DNA of 57,274 nucleotides. It comes from Clostridia bacterium (GTDB lineage Bacteria; Bacillota; Clostridia; Oscillospirales; CAG-272). A program made the position numbers and the translations under genes. Numbering within the stretch: position 1 is the first letter of the stretch; each line of letters starts with the position of its first letter. The notes beneath the pieces are model-generated. The model saw nothing but the letters and a program-made list of their open reading frames with translations. It ran no database searches and was not told the origin of the DNA. Below, in pieces: positions 18,112 to 26,398 of the stretch. Where the stretch lies: the NCBI GenBank assembly GCA_017504625.1, contig JAFVQU010000007.1, forward strand, positions 1 through 57,274, in the 5' to 3' direction.

Positions 18112-20865
18112 TTATTTATTCTGCGGTGCTCCGCAGCAGTTCTTGTATTTTTTACCCGATCCGCAAGGACAAGGATCATTTCTCTTAACGTCCTGGTCGG
18201 GTTTCTTTCTTATAGTGACCTTCTTCGCGCTCTGTTGTGCGCCACCTGCAAATCCGGCACTTATGGGATTTGCAACCTGAACTCTCTGAATCTGCTGAGC
18301 GGGACGAGGAACTACCGAGAGGATCATTCTCACCGTCTTATCTCTTATCTCGGATACCATCGCGTCAAACATATCGCCGCTCGTTATTCTGTACTCGGTA
18401 ACGGGATCTCTCTGCGCATATGACTGAAGGTTTATCATACCCTTAAGATCATCCATCGTATCAATATGCTCCATCCAAGCCGTGTCAACGTTTCGAAGAA
18501 GTATTGAACGCTGTACCTCAAGGAATACGTCGCGACCGAAAAGATCTTCCTTCTCCGCGTACTTTTCAAGCGCGCGGTCAACAAGCAACTCTTCAATATC
18601 CTCACGGCGAAGCTTTTTAAGCTCATCCTCGGTATAGTTGAAATCATCCTCGTTACAGATAAACGCAAGATTTGCGCGCAGACTGTCAAAGCTCCATTCG
18701 CTTGCAGATTCGTCAGCCGTATGTGCAGCAACACACTCGCGGATATTCGATGTCATCATTCTCTTTATCGTGTTCTCGATATCGTCACCGCCATCGAGCA
18801 CGTCGCGTCGTTGTTTATAAATGATAGTTCTCTGCTGGTTCATTACGTCATCATACGAGAGGACGTATTTACGACGCTTGAAGTTGTTATCCTCTATCTT
18901 CTTCTGAGCGCCCTCAATAGAATTGGAGAGCATTTTAGCGTCAATAGGAGTGTTTTCATCAAGACCTATTCTCTCTACAAGACCGATAATTCTATCAGAA
19001 CCGAAGAGTCGCATAAGATCGTCCTCAAGCGAAAGATAGAATCTTGATTCACCGGGATCTCCCTGACGTCCCGAACGACCGCGGAGCTGGTTGTCTATTC
19101 GACGGCTCTCATGACGTTCCGTACCGAGAATAAACAATCCGCCTGCCGCTCTGACCTCGTCTGCCTCGGGAGCGATCTCTGCCTTATGCTTTTCGTAAAG
19201 CTCGGAAAAGAGCTTTCTTGCAGCAATTATTTCCTCATTATCGGTATCGGACGTGCCGTTTGCCTCGGCAATTATCTCATCGGGAATTCCCTGAGCTCGC
19301 ATATCCTTTTTAGCAAGAAATTCGGGGTTGCCTCCAAGCATAATATCAGTACCACGGCCTGCCATATTTGTAGAAATGGTAACTGCGCCGCGCTTACCCG
19401 CCTCTGCGACTATTTCAGCTTCCTTATCGTGATATTTCGCGTTGAGGACTGTGTGTTTGATGCCCGCAGCCATAAGTCTGCGTGAAAGCTCCTCGGATTT
19501 TTCAATAGAAACCGTACCTACAAGCACGGGCTGACCTTTATCGTGGCACTCGCGGATCTGTCTGATAACCGCATTGTACTTTCCGTTTACTGTTTTATAA
19601 ACGCTATCGGGATGATCCTTTCTTATCATCGGCTTATTCGTAGGAACCTCTACGACGTCAAGCTGATATATCTCCTTGAATTCGGACTCCTCAGTAAGTG
19701 CAGTTCCCGTCATGCCCGAAAGCTTTTTATACATTCTGAAGTAGTTCTGGAATGTGATCGTGGCGAGAGTTTTGTTCTCCTTCTCGATCTTTACGCCTTC
19801 CTTAGCCTCAATCGCCTGATGAAGACCGTCAGAATAACGGCGTCCGGGCATCATTCGTCCCGTAAACTCGTCAACTATAATAACACCCTTATCGGTTACT
19901 ACGTACTGCTGGTCGCGGAACATAACGCCGTGTGCCTTGATAGCCTGATTTACGTAGTGCATAAGATCCGCGTTTTCGGAATCGGTAAAGGTTTCAACAC
20001 CGAAAAACGCTTCCGCTTTTTTTGCTCCGCGAGGAGTGAGGATCGTGTTTCTCGCTTTTTCATCAACGATGTAATCTGCCTCTATATCGTCGTGATCGAC
20101 CTTGGTATCAAATTCCTTTATAACGTGCTTTTTGAGTGTACGCGCAAATCTGTCGGCTTTCTCGTACATATCGGTGGGCTCGTCACCTGCGCCCGAAATG
20201 ATAAGAGGAGTTCTTGCTTCGTCAACCAAAATAGAGTCAACCTCATCAACTATAGCGAATGCGTGACCTCTTTGAACCATCTTCTCCTTGTATACGACCA
20301 TGTTGTCACGAAGATAGTCAAAGCCAAATTCGTTATTCGTTCCGTAGGTAATGTCAGCGTTGTAAGCGACTTGCTTTTCCTCATTTGTCATTCCATGAAC
20401 GACAAGGCCTGTGCTAAGTCCCATAAATCCGTAGACTCTGCCCATTTCCTCACTGTCACGTCTTGCAAGGTAATCGTTGACCGTTACGATGTGAACACCG
20501 TTGCCCGCAAGCGCGTTAAGATACGCGGGGAGCGTTGCAACAAGTGTCTTACCTTCACCGGTCTTCATCTCAGCGATTCTTCCCTGATGAAGAATAATAC
20601 CGCCAAGAAGCTGAACGTGGAAGGGACGCTTGCCAAGAACACGCCAGTCGGCTTCTCTTACAGCCGCAAAGGCATCCGGAAGTATATCGTCAAGCGTTTC
20701 TCCGTTGTTGAGTCTGTTCTTCAATATTTCAGTAGTGCCTTTAAGCTCCTCGTCGTTCATTGCGGAGTATTTATCCGCAAGAGCTTCGATCTTATCGGCT
20801 ATCTTTTCTATTTTCTTGATCTGTCGCTCGCTGTAAGTGCCAAAAAGCTTGCTTCCAAGTCCCAT
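18112..20865 (-). CDS. secA: Preprotein translocase ATPase SecA
   Basis: SecA is the motor that drives unfolded preproteins through SecYEG. The 917-aa protein has Walker A MKTGEGKT, the [15 protein letters not shown] Walker B and the long preprotein cross-linking domain. [26 protein letters not shown] is present as [10 protein letters not shown]..., and the protein ends in the zinc-binding [14 protein letters not shown] that binds SecB or lipid. All core motifs are intact. A consensus promoter with a short 5' UTR hairpin lies upstream, divergent from trmL. Confidence 0.97.
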   Translation of the reverse strand: [917 protein letters not shown]

Positions 20866-20935
20866 AAATCTATATATCCTTTCGATATTTTATGTATAAA
20901 CGTCCAGACGGACGCATTTTCGCATTATAAAAGAT

Positions 20936-20964
20936 ATTATACTATAATTTTAATCTTAAAGCAA
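20936..20964 (-). promoter_or_regulatory. Promoter of secA
   Basis: TTGCTT (20959-20964), 17-bp spacer, perfect TATAAT (20936-20941), minus strand. The leader between it and secA contains a small CGTCC/GGACG hairpin at 20901-20914. Confidence 0.75.
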
Positions 20965-20992
20965 CGATTATTTGTAAATTTTCATAAAACAC

Positions 20993-21021
20993 TTGAAAAC
21001 AGCGGCGGCATGATATATAAT
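20993..21021 (+). promoter_or_regulatory. Promoter of trmL-mnmA
   Basis: TTGAAA (20993-20998), 17-bp spacer, TATAAT (21016-21021), back to back with the secA promoter. Confidence 0.85.
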
Positions 21022-21055
21022 TATCCTATCAAACGACTATTTACGAGGTTTTATA

Positions 21056-21553
21056 ATGTCACGAATAAATATAGTTCTCTGCGAGCCTGAAATACCGCAG
21101 AATACGGGAAATATTGCGCGTACGTGCGCCGCTACGGGTGCTTCGCTCCATCTTATCCGTCCTCTCGGATTTGAAATTGACAACGCGAAGCTTAAACGCG
21201 CCGGGCTTGATTACTGGGACAAGCTTGATATCACCTTTTACGACGGACTGGATGATTTTTACGCCAAGAACCCCGGAATTACCGTATATTACTTCTCAAC
21301 GAAAGCAAAATACAAATATTCTGACGTCAAATACTCCGACGATGCATGGATAATGTTTGGCAAGGAAACAAAGGGACTTCCCGAGGAGCTTTTACACGCA
21401 AATCCCGATGCTTGCGTAAGAATACCTATGCGCGACGGGTTGCGCTCGCTTAATCTCTCAAATTCAGTTGCAATAGCGGTTTACGAAATACTCCGTCAAC
21501 ACGATTTCGAGGGTATGCAGGAGTGCGGCGAGCTTACAAAATTTACTTGGTAA
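21056..21553 (+). CDS. trmL: tRNA (cytidine/uridine-34 2'-O)-methyltransferase TrmL
   Basis: This SPOUT-class enzyme methylates the wobble ribose of tRNA-Leu with S-adenosylmethionine. The 165-aa length fits. The N-terminal VLCEPEIPQNTGNIART motif and the C-terminal knot (MFGKETKGLPEELL, RIPMRDGLRSLNLSNSVAIAVYE) are complete. It lies 10 bases upstream of mnmA, another wobble-base modifier; the pair forms a tRNA-anticodon modification operon. Confidence 0.94.
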   Translation: MSRINIVLCEPEIPQNTGNIARTCAATGASLHLIRPLGFEIDNAKLKRAGLDYWDKLDITFYDGLDDFYAKNPGITVYYFSTKAKYKYSDVKYSDDAWIMFGKETKGLPEELLHANPDACVRIPMRDGLRSLNLSNSVAIAVYEILRQHDFEGMQECGELTKFTW

Positions 21554-21563
21554 AGGATAAAAT

Positions 21564-22628
21564 ATGCTTCAAAACAAAAAGATAACGGTTGCAATGAGCG
21601 GCGGCATTGATAGCGCGGTAGCGGCACTTCTGCTCTCCGACAAAGGCGCCGAGGTCAGTGGCGCAACGATGCGACTTTGCAAAAGGATCACCTCTGACGG
21701 CTCTGATGCGGCGAATACGGATATTGCGGACGCAAAGGCTATTTGCGATAAGCTTGGGATCACGCACAGAGTCTACTCATTTGAGGACGAATTTTATTAC
21801 GCCGTAATCAAAAATTTTATTGACACTTATATGAACGGCGGAACACCGAATCCGTGTATCGTCTGCAATAAAAATATCAAATTCGGATTGATGCTTGACC
21901 GCGAGCTTGAAAACGGTGCGGATTATATTGCAACCGGACATTACGCAAAAATCGAAAAGAATGAAAGCGGCAGATATCTTATAAGAAAAGCCGATGACGA
22001 AAAAAAAGACCAGACATATATGCTCTGGTCACTTTCACAGCATCAGCTCTCGCACACACTTTTTCCGCTTTCCGCATATTCAAAAACACAAATACGAGAG
22101 CTCGCCGAGCAAAGCGGATTTTCTATCGCGCGCAAGAGCGATAGTCAGGATATCTGCTTTGTACCTGATGGCGATTACGCTTCATTTATTGAAAAAGAGC
22201 TTGGCAAGAAATACCCCTCGGGCAATTATGTTGATAAGGATGGAAAAATTCTTGGCACGCACAAGGGTATGATCCATTACACGATAGGTCAGCGCAAGGG
22301 ACTTGGCATTTCAATGAACAAGCATATATTCGTTACCGCTAAAAATCCGGTTGACAATACGGTAACTCTCGGTGACGAGTGCGAGCTTTTCTCAAACCGC
22401 GTGACCGTTCGCGGAATAAACCTTATTCCCTTTGACAAGCTCACATCGGGCGCAAAATTTGAGGCAAAGGTGAGATACAGTCAAAAGCAAAGTCCCGTAT
22501 ACGTTGAACAAACGGGTGAGGACGAATTAACTCTTGTTTTCGATACCCCTCAGCGCGCTCCCGCAAAGGGACAGTCTGCAGTTCTATATGACGGTGATTA
22601 TCTTGTCGGCGGCGGAATTATCGTATAA
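21564..22628 (+). CDS. mnmA: tRNA-specific 2-thiouridylase MnmA
   Basis: MnmA makes 2-thiouridine at position 34 of tRNA-Lys, -Glu and -Gln. It activates the base with ATP and receives sulfur on cysteine. The PP-loop SGGIDS is at residues 12-17, the catalytic region GGTPNPCIVCNKNIKF has Cys98 and Cys101, and the partner Cys is in SDSQDICF. The TIGQRKGLG loop and a C-terminal beta-barrel complete a normal 354-aa protein. The start at 21564 follows an AAAGGA site. Confidence 0.95.
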   Translation: MLQNKKITVAMSGGIDSAVAALLLSDKGAEVSGATMRLCKRITSDGSDAANTDIADAKAICDKLGITHRVYSFEDEFYYAVIKNFIDTYMNGGTPNPCIVCNKNIKFGLMLDRELENGADYIATGHYAKIEKNESGRYLIRKADDEKKDQTYMLWSLSQHQLSHTLFPLSAYSKTQIRELAEQSGFSIARKSDSQDICFVPDGDYASFIEKELGKKYPSGNYVDKDGKILGTHKGMIHYTIGQRKGLGISMNKHIFVTAKNPVDNTVTLGDECELFSNRVTVRGINLIPFDKLTSGAKFEAKVRYSQKQSPVYVEQTGEDELTLVFDTPQRAPAKGQSAVLYDGDYLVGGGIIV

Positions 22629-22630
22629 AA

Positions 22631-22660
22631 AAAGATGCGGTCTTGATGCCGCATCTTTTT
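22631..22660. terminator. Bidirectional terminator after mnmA
   Basis: AAAGATGCGG and CCGCATCTTT pair around a short loop, with poly-A before and poly-T after. It serves mnmA and the convergent 207-aa gene. Confidence 0.9.
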
Positions 22661-22669
22661 ACTATTACT

Positions 22670-23293
22670 TTATTCCTTCACAAGAATCAGCTCATTTGCG
22701 TAAGGAAGAGTCTTTATCCAATCGCAGAGAGTATGCCATTCAGCAAGCTTATGAGATTTTCTTGCATAGTACATATTTATAAGGCACTCATAGTTAAGCG
22801 TTACCGTTCTCATCTGATTATAGGACGAGGGGAGAAGCTGGATAATATTGTGCCAGGGCTGTCTGTTTGTTTTATCCGCGCAGAATGCCTGTCTTTCAGC
22901 TTCAAGATATGCAATAAGCGAATCAAGAGCCTTAAGTCCGCCCTCATCAAGTCTGTCACACGAAAAATCATCTCTCGTGAACTCCTTGGTATGTATTTTG
23001 TGCATGGTTGAGCAGGAATTAGCAACCGTACCAACCTTGTACGTGTCAAATTCCTTCCACCAATAAAGGGGTGCGGTTATATCTATTGACACAAATATTT
23101 GACGGACGAATTTTCTGTGATCAGGACCTGCGTGTGCAAGGCGTGCCGCAAGGTCTATGTCATTAGGGCCGAGAACATAGCTGCCGTTCTCATCGTAAAA
23201 GCTATCTCCCTTTGCCCAGCTGTTCATGGGATTTCTCGCACCTCTGACGGCGTTTTCAAGATTCATTACACTTACTCTTTCAATCTTAATCAT
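22670..23293 (-). CDS. Conserved 207-aa protein, possibly ThyX-like
   Basis: The protein has an FVRQIFVSIDITAPLYWW segment followed by YKVGTVANSCSTMHK. Later comes YNQMRTVTLNYECLINMYYARKSHKLAEWH. This spacing of Arg, Ser/Asn-Ser and Tyr-Arg residues recalls flavin-dependent thymidylate synthase (ThyX), but the canonical RHRxxSxNExSxRY motif is not present, so the call is weak. Proteins of this kind are usually annotated as hypothetical. It has a strong promoter of its own (23348-23376) and is the host gene adjoining the left end of the inserted element. Confidence 0.6.
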   Translation of the reverse strand: MIKIERVSVMNLENAVRGARNPMNSWAKGDSFYDENGSYVLGPNDIDLAARLAHAGPDHRKFVRQIFVSIDITAPLYWWKEFDTYKVGTVANSCSTMHKIHTKEFTRDDFSCDRLDEGGLKALDSLIAYLEAERQAFCADKTNRQPWHNIIQLLPSSYNQMRTVTLNYECLINMYYARKSHKLAEWHTLCDWIKTLPYANELILVKE

Positions 23294-23347
23294 TTTAATT
23301 CTCCCCGTTTCTGTCGCGTTTCAAGACGCGTTCATATTCTTAGAAAA

Positions 23348-23376
23348 ATTATATCACACACTAGAAATATTGTCAA
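23348..23376 (-). promoter_or_regulatory. Consensus promoter of the 207-aa gene
   Basis: Perfect TTGACA (23371-23376), 17-bp spacer, perfect TATAAT (23348-23353). The 14-bp attL candidate begins 14 bases upstream of the -35 box. The transcribed leader holds a small CGCGT/ACGCG hairpin. Confidence 0.9.
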
Positions 23377-23389
23377 TATGTGTATAAGT

Positions 23390-23403
23390 TTTACAATAAA
23401 ATT
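23390..23403. repeat. Left 14-bp direct repeat, candidate attL
   Basis: TTTACAATAAAATT here is identical to 38741-38754. The pair brackets every phage-like gene and the transposase and leaves only host-type genes outside. Attachment-site function is inference from position and identity. Confidence 0.7.
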
Positions 23404-23423
23404 CGCAAATGTCAAGTGCTAAC

Positions 23424-24494
23424 TTAAAAAAATATTAAATTGTTTTTAATTCCAAGGTTGGCGAGCTCGGACTGAAAGAGATCGGCAGAGGATTTGTAAT
23501 CAAAGATGCCGCGAGGATAATAGTTGATGAAATCTTGAATTTGCTTTACTTGGTTCGGAGTGTATTCGCTAATTGCGGTGCCCTTCGGGATAAAACGCCG
23601 GATAAATCCATTCTGATTCTCGTTAGATCCTCGTTCTGAAGAGCAATAAGGGTGACAGTAATATACCGTTGTGCGTTGCTTGCCGGAGATCGGAGAAAAC
23701 TCCATACCGTATGTATTGGCAAACTCGCAGCCATTATCACACGTGAAGCTCTTGAAGATCTTCCGGAAGTTACGAACTCCGATCTTTCTCTCTATCTGAT
23801 TGAGGACATTGACGGTACTTAACGAGGACTTATCCTTTGAGATAAGGATAAGCTGCATTCTCGTCTTTCTCTCGGTAAGCGAGAGGATCGTCTTTCCTCT
23901 TGTTTGCTTTCCAATAACGCTATCAAGCTCCCAATGACCGAAGGAGATTCTATCTTGAATCTCTTTCGGTCTTTTTTCTATACTATGATCTACGCGAGGA
24001 AGCTTCTTCACTCGCTTTATTTGTTTATACTTCTTTTTCTTGGACTTACGGAGAAGATTTTTGTTTGAAATGCGGCGAAACACTCCTTTGTCGATATAGG
24101 AATAGAGTGTTACACGGCAGACAGAAGTTTCAAAATCAAGGTGATTTTCTTTGATGAATCCGAGAACTGCGGCAGGCGAATATCCCTTGAGGATCATATC
24201 TTCAACAAATTCAGCAAAAGCATGATCGTTTGCGATCTTGAGCTGAGCTCCTTTCGACGTTGCATTATAATCAGCATTACGCTGTGCTTTATATGCGCTA
24301 TACTTTGTAGTTTCAGTCCAGTCAGAATTACGGTGCTGGTAAGCACCTCTTTTAAGCTCGGCATAGATCGTTACTTTAGAAAAGCCTAACTCCTTAGCTA
24401 TTTGAGCTACGGATACCTTTGCATTTCTCAGAGCCTCGATTTTATATCGGTCTGATGCGGATACTCTACGATAAGATCTTGTTTGTTGTTTCAT
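23424..24494 (-). CDS. IS30-family transposase (possible element integrase)
   Basis: This 356-aa DDE transposase has an N-terminal helix-turn-helix region (about 10-50, VAQIAKELGFSKVTIYAELKRG) that binds element ends. The catalytic core is HWELDSVIGK (first Asp), TCDNGCEF (second Asp) and GSNENQNGFIRRFIPKG (Glu), typical of IS30. It appears intact. No clear terminal inverted repeats were found close to the gene, and its 3' end abuts the 14-bp direct repeat (20 bases away). It may therefore work as the integration enzyme of the whole element rather than belong to an independent IS; that is inference. No terminator lies between its stop and the repeat. Confidence 0.9.
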   Translation of the reverse strand: MKQQTRSYRRVSASDRYKIEALRNAKVSVAQIAKELGFSKVTIYAELKRGAYQHRNSDWTETTKYSAYKAQRNADYNATSKGAQLKIANDHAFAEFVEDMILKGYSPAAVLGFIKENHLDFETSVCRVTLYSYIDKGVFRRISNKNLLRKSKKKKYKQIKRVKKLPRVDHSIEKRPKEIQDRISFGHWELDSVIGKQTRGKTILSLTERKTRMQLILISKDKSSLSTVNVLNQIERKIGVRNFRKIFKSFTCDNGCEFANTYGMEFSPISGKQRTTVYYCHPYCSSERGSNENQNGFIRRFIPKGTAISEYTPNQVKQIQDFINYYPRGIFDYKSSADLFQSELANLGIKNNLIFF

Positions 24495-24545
24495 GGATAT
24501 ACTCCTTTCTAAAGGCTAACGCCAAATTAAATCCGTATTTCCCTA

Positions 24546-24629
24546 AGAACGTTAGGTGGGAGAGCGTGAGCGGTGCGGCAGGTTGCCTTGCACGCGCCTC
24601 ACGCTTTTTCTCCCACCCAACGACGTTCT
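24546..24629. repeat. 84-bp imperfect hairpin beside the transposase
   Basis: The arm 24546-24570 (AGAACGTTAGGTGGGAGA, then GCGTGAG) pairs with 24598-24629, which has small insertions. The loop itself can fold (GGCA/TGCC inside GTGC/GCAC). It lies upstream of the transposase start and could be part of an element end, a transposase-binding site or an RNA. Confidence 0.6.
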
Positions 24630-24692
24630 ATAGGATGCGAAGGACGCCGCGCGCTATTAAGGAATGTGCTTCGCACATGCGCGCATTATTTC

Positions 24693-25021
24693 GCTCGATA
24701 TTTTTTTCTACATTGTCAAGTTTGCCAATCTCATCACGCCCTGCGTCACCTCTATCTCTTGTAGCACAAATTTGTTAAGACACCAGAGTTGCTTTGCAAC
24801 TCTTTTGTTACCTACCGAAAAATTCACGCAAAGGACTTACATCCTTTGCTTTTTTATTTTTTTCGCACCTTTTTCGTATTTTCATACGATGCGAAATAAA
24901 TAAAAAGAATTTTTCTATCGGTAACAATCTCCTAACAAACCCGTGCTACTGCACTACCGAGGCAACGGCTGGGAGTGATGAGATTTCTACGCCAAACTCT
25001 ACAATTCCGAAAAAAGCGAGC
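24693..25021. repeat. 329-bp nested inverted repeat in the 677-bp gene-free stretch
   Basis: Between the transposase and the first small gene (24495-25171) there is no convincing reading frame. Instead, matched segments face each other in strict order. The pairs are GCTCG/CGAGC, TTTTTC/GAAAAA, ATTGT/ACAAT, GTTTG/CAAAC and AATCTCATCAC/GTGATGAGATT. GTAGCAC/GTGCTAC, TTTGTTA/TAACAAA, TGTTAC/GTAACA and GAAAAATT/AATTTTTC continue inward. The centre (24825-24908) holds two more hairpins. The pattern suggests a large structured RNA or an element-end structure. Confidence 0.7.
24828..24862 (+). terminator. Terminator-like hairpin at the centre of the inverted repeat
   Basis: GCAAAGGA and TCCTTTGC close a CTTACA loop and are followed by TTTTTTATTTTTTT, a strong plus-strand intrinsic terminator pattern. 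No protein gene ends just before it, so it would end a noncoding transcript. Confidence 0.6.
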
Positions 25022-25171
25022 GGGATGCGTGAGGGCAGCAGAGAATGATAAGATTTGGTTCTCTTGAACCATTCTTAAACATTCTTAAATATATATGGGT
25101 GAAATCTATACTGAGCTATCGTGTATCGGGCAGAAAGGAGAAAATACCGTCTAAGGACGGAGGAAGGGGGA

Positions 25172-25333
25172 ATGTCGTTTATGCAGTTGTTTATAAACGA
25201 AAAAGAAGCCCTTGAGCTTATCCGTGCGATTGAGTTACATTTGACAAACACTCAATCAGAGGAAGCTCAAAAACTTCTTAACCGTATATATACCTGCATT
25301 GAAAAACAATGCAAATCTAAAACGAACCGATAA
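25172..25333 (+). CDS. 53-aa helical protein, first gene of the plus-strand module
   Basis: The frame is open from 25121, but the ATG at 25172 has an excellent AGGAAGGGGG site, so 53 aa are translated. The product is soluble and mostly helical (KEALELIRAIELHL, QKLLNRIYTCIEKQ), with a basic tail. No family recognised. A small CCGTC/GACGG hairpin (25148-25161) sits immediately before the ribosome binding site and might control initiation. An antisense promoter lies 56 bases past the stop. Confidence 0.6.
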   Translation: MSFMQLFINEKEALELIRAIELHLTNTQSEEAQKLLNRIYTCIEKQCKSKTNR

Positions 25334-25341
25334 ATCGTTTT

Positions 25342-25388
25342 AGGGATATTCAGACGAGAGCGTCACCCACTCTCGCTCTGATGTCCCT
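25342..25388. repeat. 47-bp hairpin between the first two small genes
   Basis: AGGGATATTCAGA-CGAGAG pairs with CTCTCGCTCTGATGTCCCT with small bulges around a TCACCCA loop. It begins exactly where a transcript from the minus-strand promoter at 25389-25417 would start, so it may be the 5' hairpin of an antisense RNA. There is no U-run on the plus strand. Confidence 0.6.
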
Positions 25389-25417
25389 ATTATACCACAG
25401 TGAAACAACGTTGACAA
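25389..25417 (-). promoter_or_regulatory. Antisense promoter facing the 53-aa gene
   Basis: TTGTCA (25412-25417), 17-bp spacer, perfect TATAAT (25389-25394), minus strand. It would drive an RNA across the hairpin 25342-25388 and the 3' end of the 53-aa gene. No minus-strand protein gene lies in its path. Confidence 0.6.
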
Positions 25418-25508
25418 GGGGCTTTTGCAAATTTCAGAGCCTTGCACAATTTTGGAGTTTTACTAGTAAGCATCAAATTTATTCAACTTATACAAAAGGA
25501 GATTTAAA

Positions 25509-25730
25509 ATGTTAGAGAATGTACTTATTAACACGATAAACGGAGTTAAACAAGACCTGCTTCAAGAAGGACGCAGAATTGCAAGGCTCAAAAAGCAGAC
25601 TACTTATTGCCTTATTCGAGGCAAAAATTGTGGATATGTAACCACTCGTCCTAATATTGCTGAGTTAAGAATTCAGCAAGGCTATAAGCTATATGCAAAA
25701 TACAACAAAGATGGCGACCTCATAGTGTAA
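25509..25730 (+). CDS. 73-aa hypothetical protein
   Basis: An AAGGAG site precedes the ATG. The 73 residues have an amphipathic N-terminal helix, a basic patch (EGRRIARLKKQ) and a C-terminal beta-hairpin (YKLYAKYNKDGDLIV). The basic, compact composition would suit nucleic acid binding, but no family is recognised. It is the second gene in the plus-strand accessory module. Confidence 0.6.
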   Translation: MLENVLINTINGVKQDLLQEGRRIARLKKQTTYCLIRGKNCGYVTTRPNIAELRIQQGYKLYAKYNKDGDLIV

Positions 25731-25775
25731 GAAATGACGTCAGAACCGGAGAGGTTCTTGCCGGAGCTTAAAGAA

Positions 25776-25795
25776 CCGGGGGCGAAAGCCCCCGG
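25776..25795. repeat. GC-rich GAAA-loop hairpin
   Basis: A perfect 8-bp CCGGGGGC stem closes a GAAA tetraloop. A smaller AGAACC/GGTTCT hairpin precedes it (25743-25758). It follows the 73-aa gene but no U-run is adjacent; a U-tract lies 20 bases downstream. Confidence 0.6.
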
Positions 25796-25885
25796 AACAG
25801 AAGTCTGTATATGCCCCTTTTTTATAAATAAAAAGCCGTGATATCCCTTACCACCCCACACCGTTTTAATACAAGGAGAAGAATT

Positions 25886-26137
25886 ATGTTTTTTAAACCC
25901 AAAACCACTTTATATATTGATTATCTTCTTTACGTTGCAAGTCGAGAAAAATCAAGGATAGATCGTCGAGCTATTCCTACTAAATTATGCTTTGCTATGC
26001 GCTTTAAAAATCGCATAGCCGGCTATTGTCCGTCTTGTAGCGGAACAGTTGTTATTGAAAATACTTTTTTACGCAAAATAAAAGGAGCTTGCTGCTCTTG
26101 GTGCGGACAAAAAATTTTATTTGATTTTAAGGAGTAA
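25886..26137 (+). CDS. 83-aa zinc-ribbon protein
   Basis: The ATG at 25886 has an ACAAGGAGAAG site and is preferred over the upstream frame extension. The product has a basic N-terminal half and a zinc ribbon near the C terminus: CPSC, then about 20 residues later CSWCGQK, so four cysteines can bind one zinc. Small zinc-ribbon proteins of phages often bind DNA or RNA. It ends 3 bases before the next gene. Confidence 0.65.
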   Translation: MFFKPKTTLYIDYLLYVASREKSRIDRRAIPTKLCFAMRFKNRIAGYCPSCSGTVVIENTFLRKIKGACCSWCGQKILFDFKE

Positions 26138-26140
26138 ATA

Positions 26141-26398
26141 ATGGAAACGATAATAAATATACGCGACGAGCAAGGATGGAATCACACCTTCAGACTTGAA
26201 TTTCACAGCTGGAGAATGACTCTACGTTGCGAAGTAAAAGACGTCTGCATTATAGACGTCTACAAGGCTCATGATCACCGATATGATTTGAGGGCTTTTT
26301 TCTACAAGAAAAAGCACATCACATATCAAGAAAATATACGATCAAAAAAAGAACTGCACAGCGCCATACAAAATTTGCTACAGCAAAATTTGTATTAG
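26141..26398 (+). CDS. 85-aa hypothetical protein
   Basis: The start follows an AAGGAG site that overlaps the end of the zinc-ribbon gene, so the two are translated together. The protein is beta-rich in its first 55 residues and helical at the end (KKELHSAIQNLLQQ). No motif recognised. It is followed by a palindrome-rich spacer. Confidence 0.6.
   Translation: METIINIRDEQGWNHTFRLEFHSWRMTLRCEVKDVCIIDVYKAHDHRYDLRAFFYKKKHITYQENIRSKKELHSAIQNLLQQNLY

Noticed and set aside
19543-21090. 515-codon open frame on the plus strand
   Set aside because: It lies antisense to secA, which has every SecA motif, and lacks a recognisable domain or ribosome binding site.
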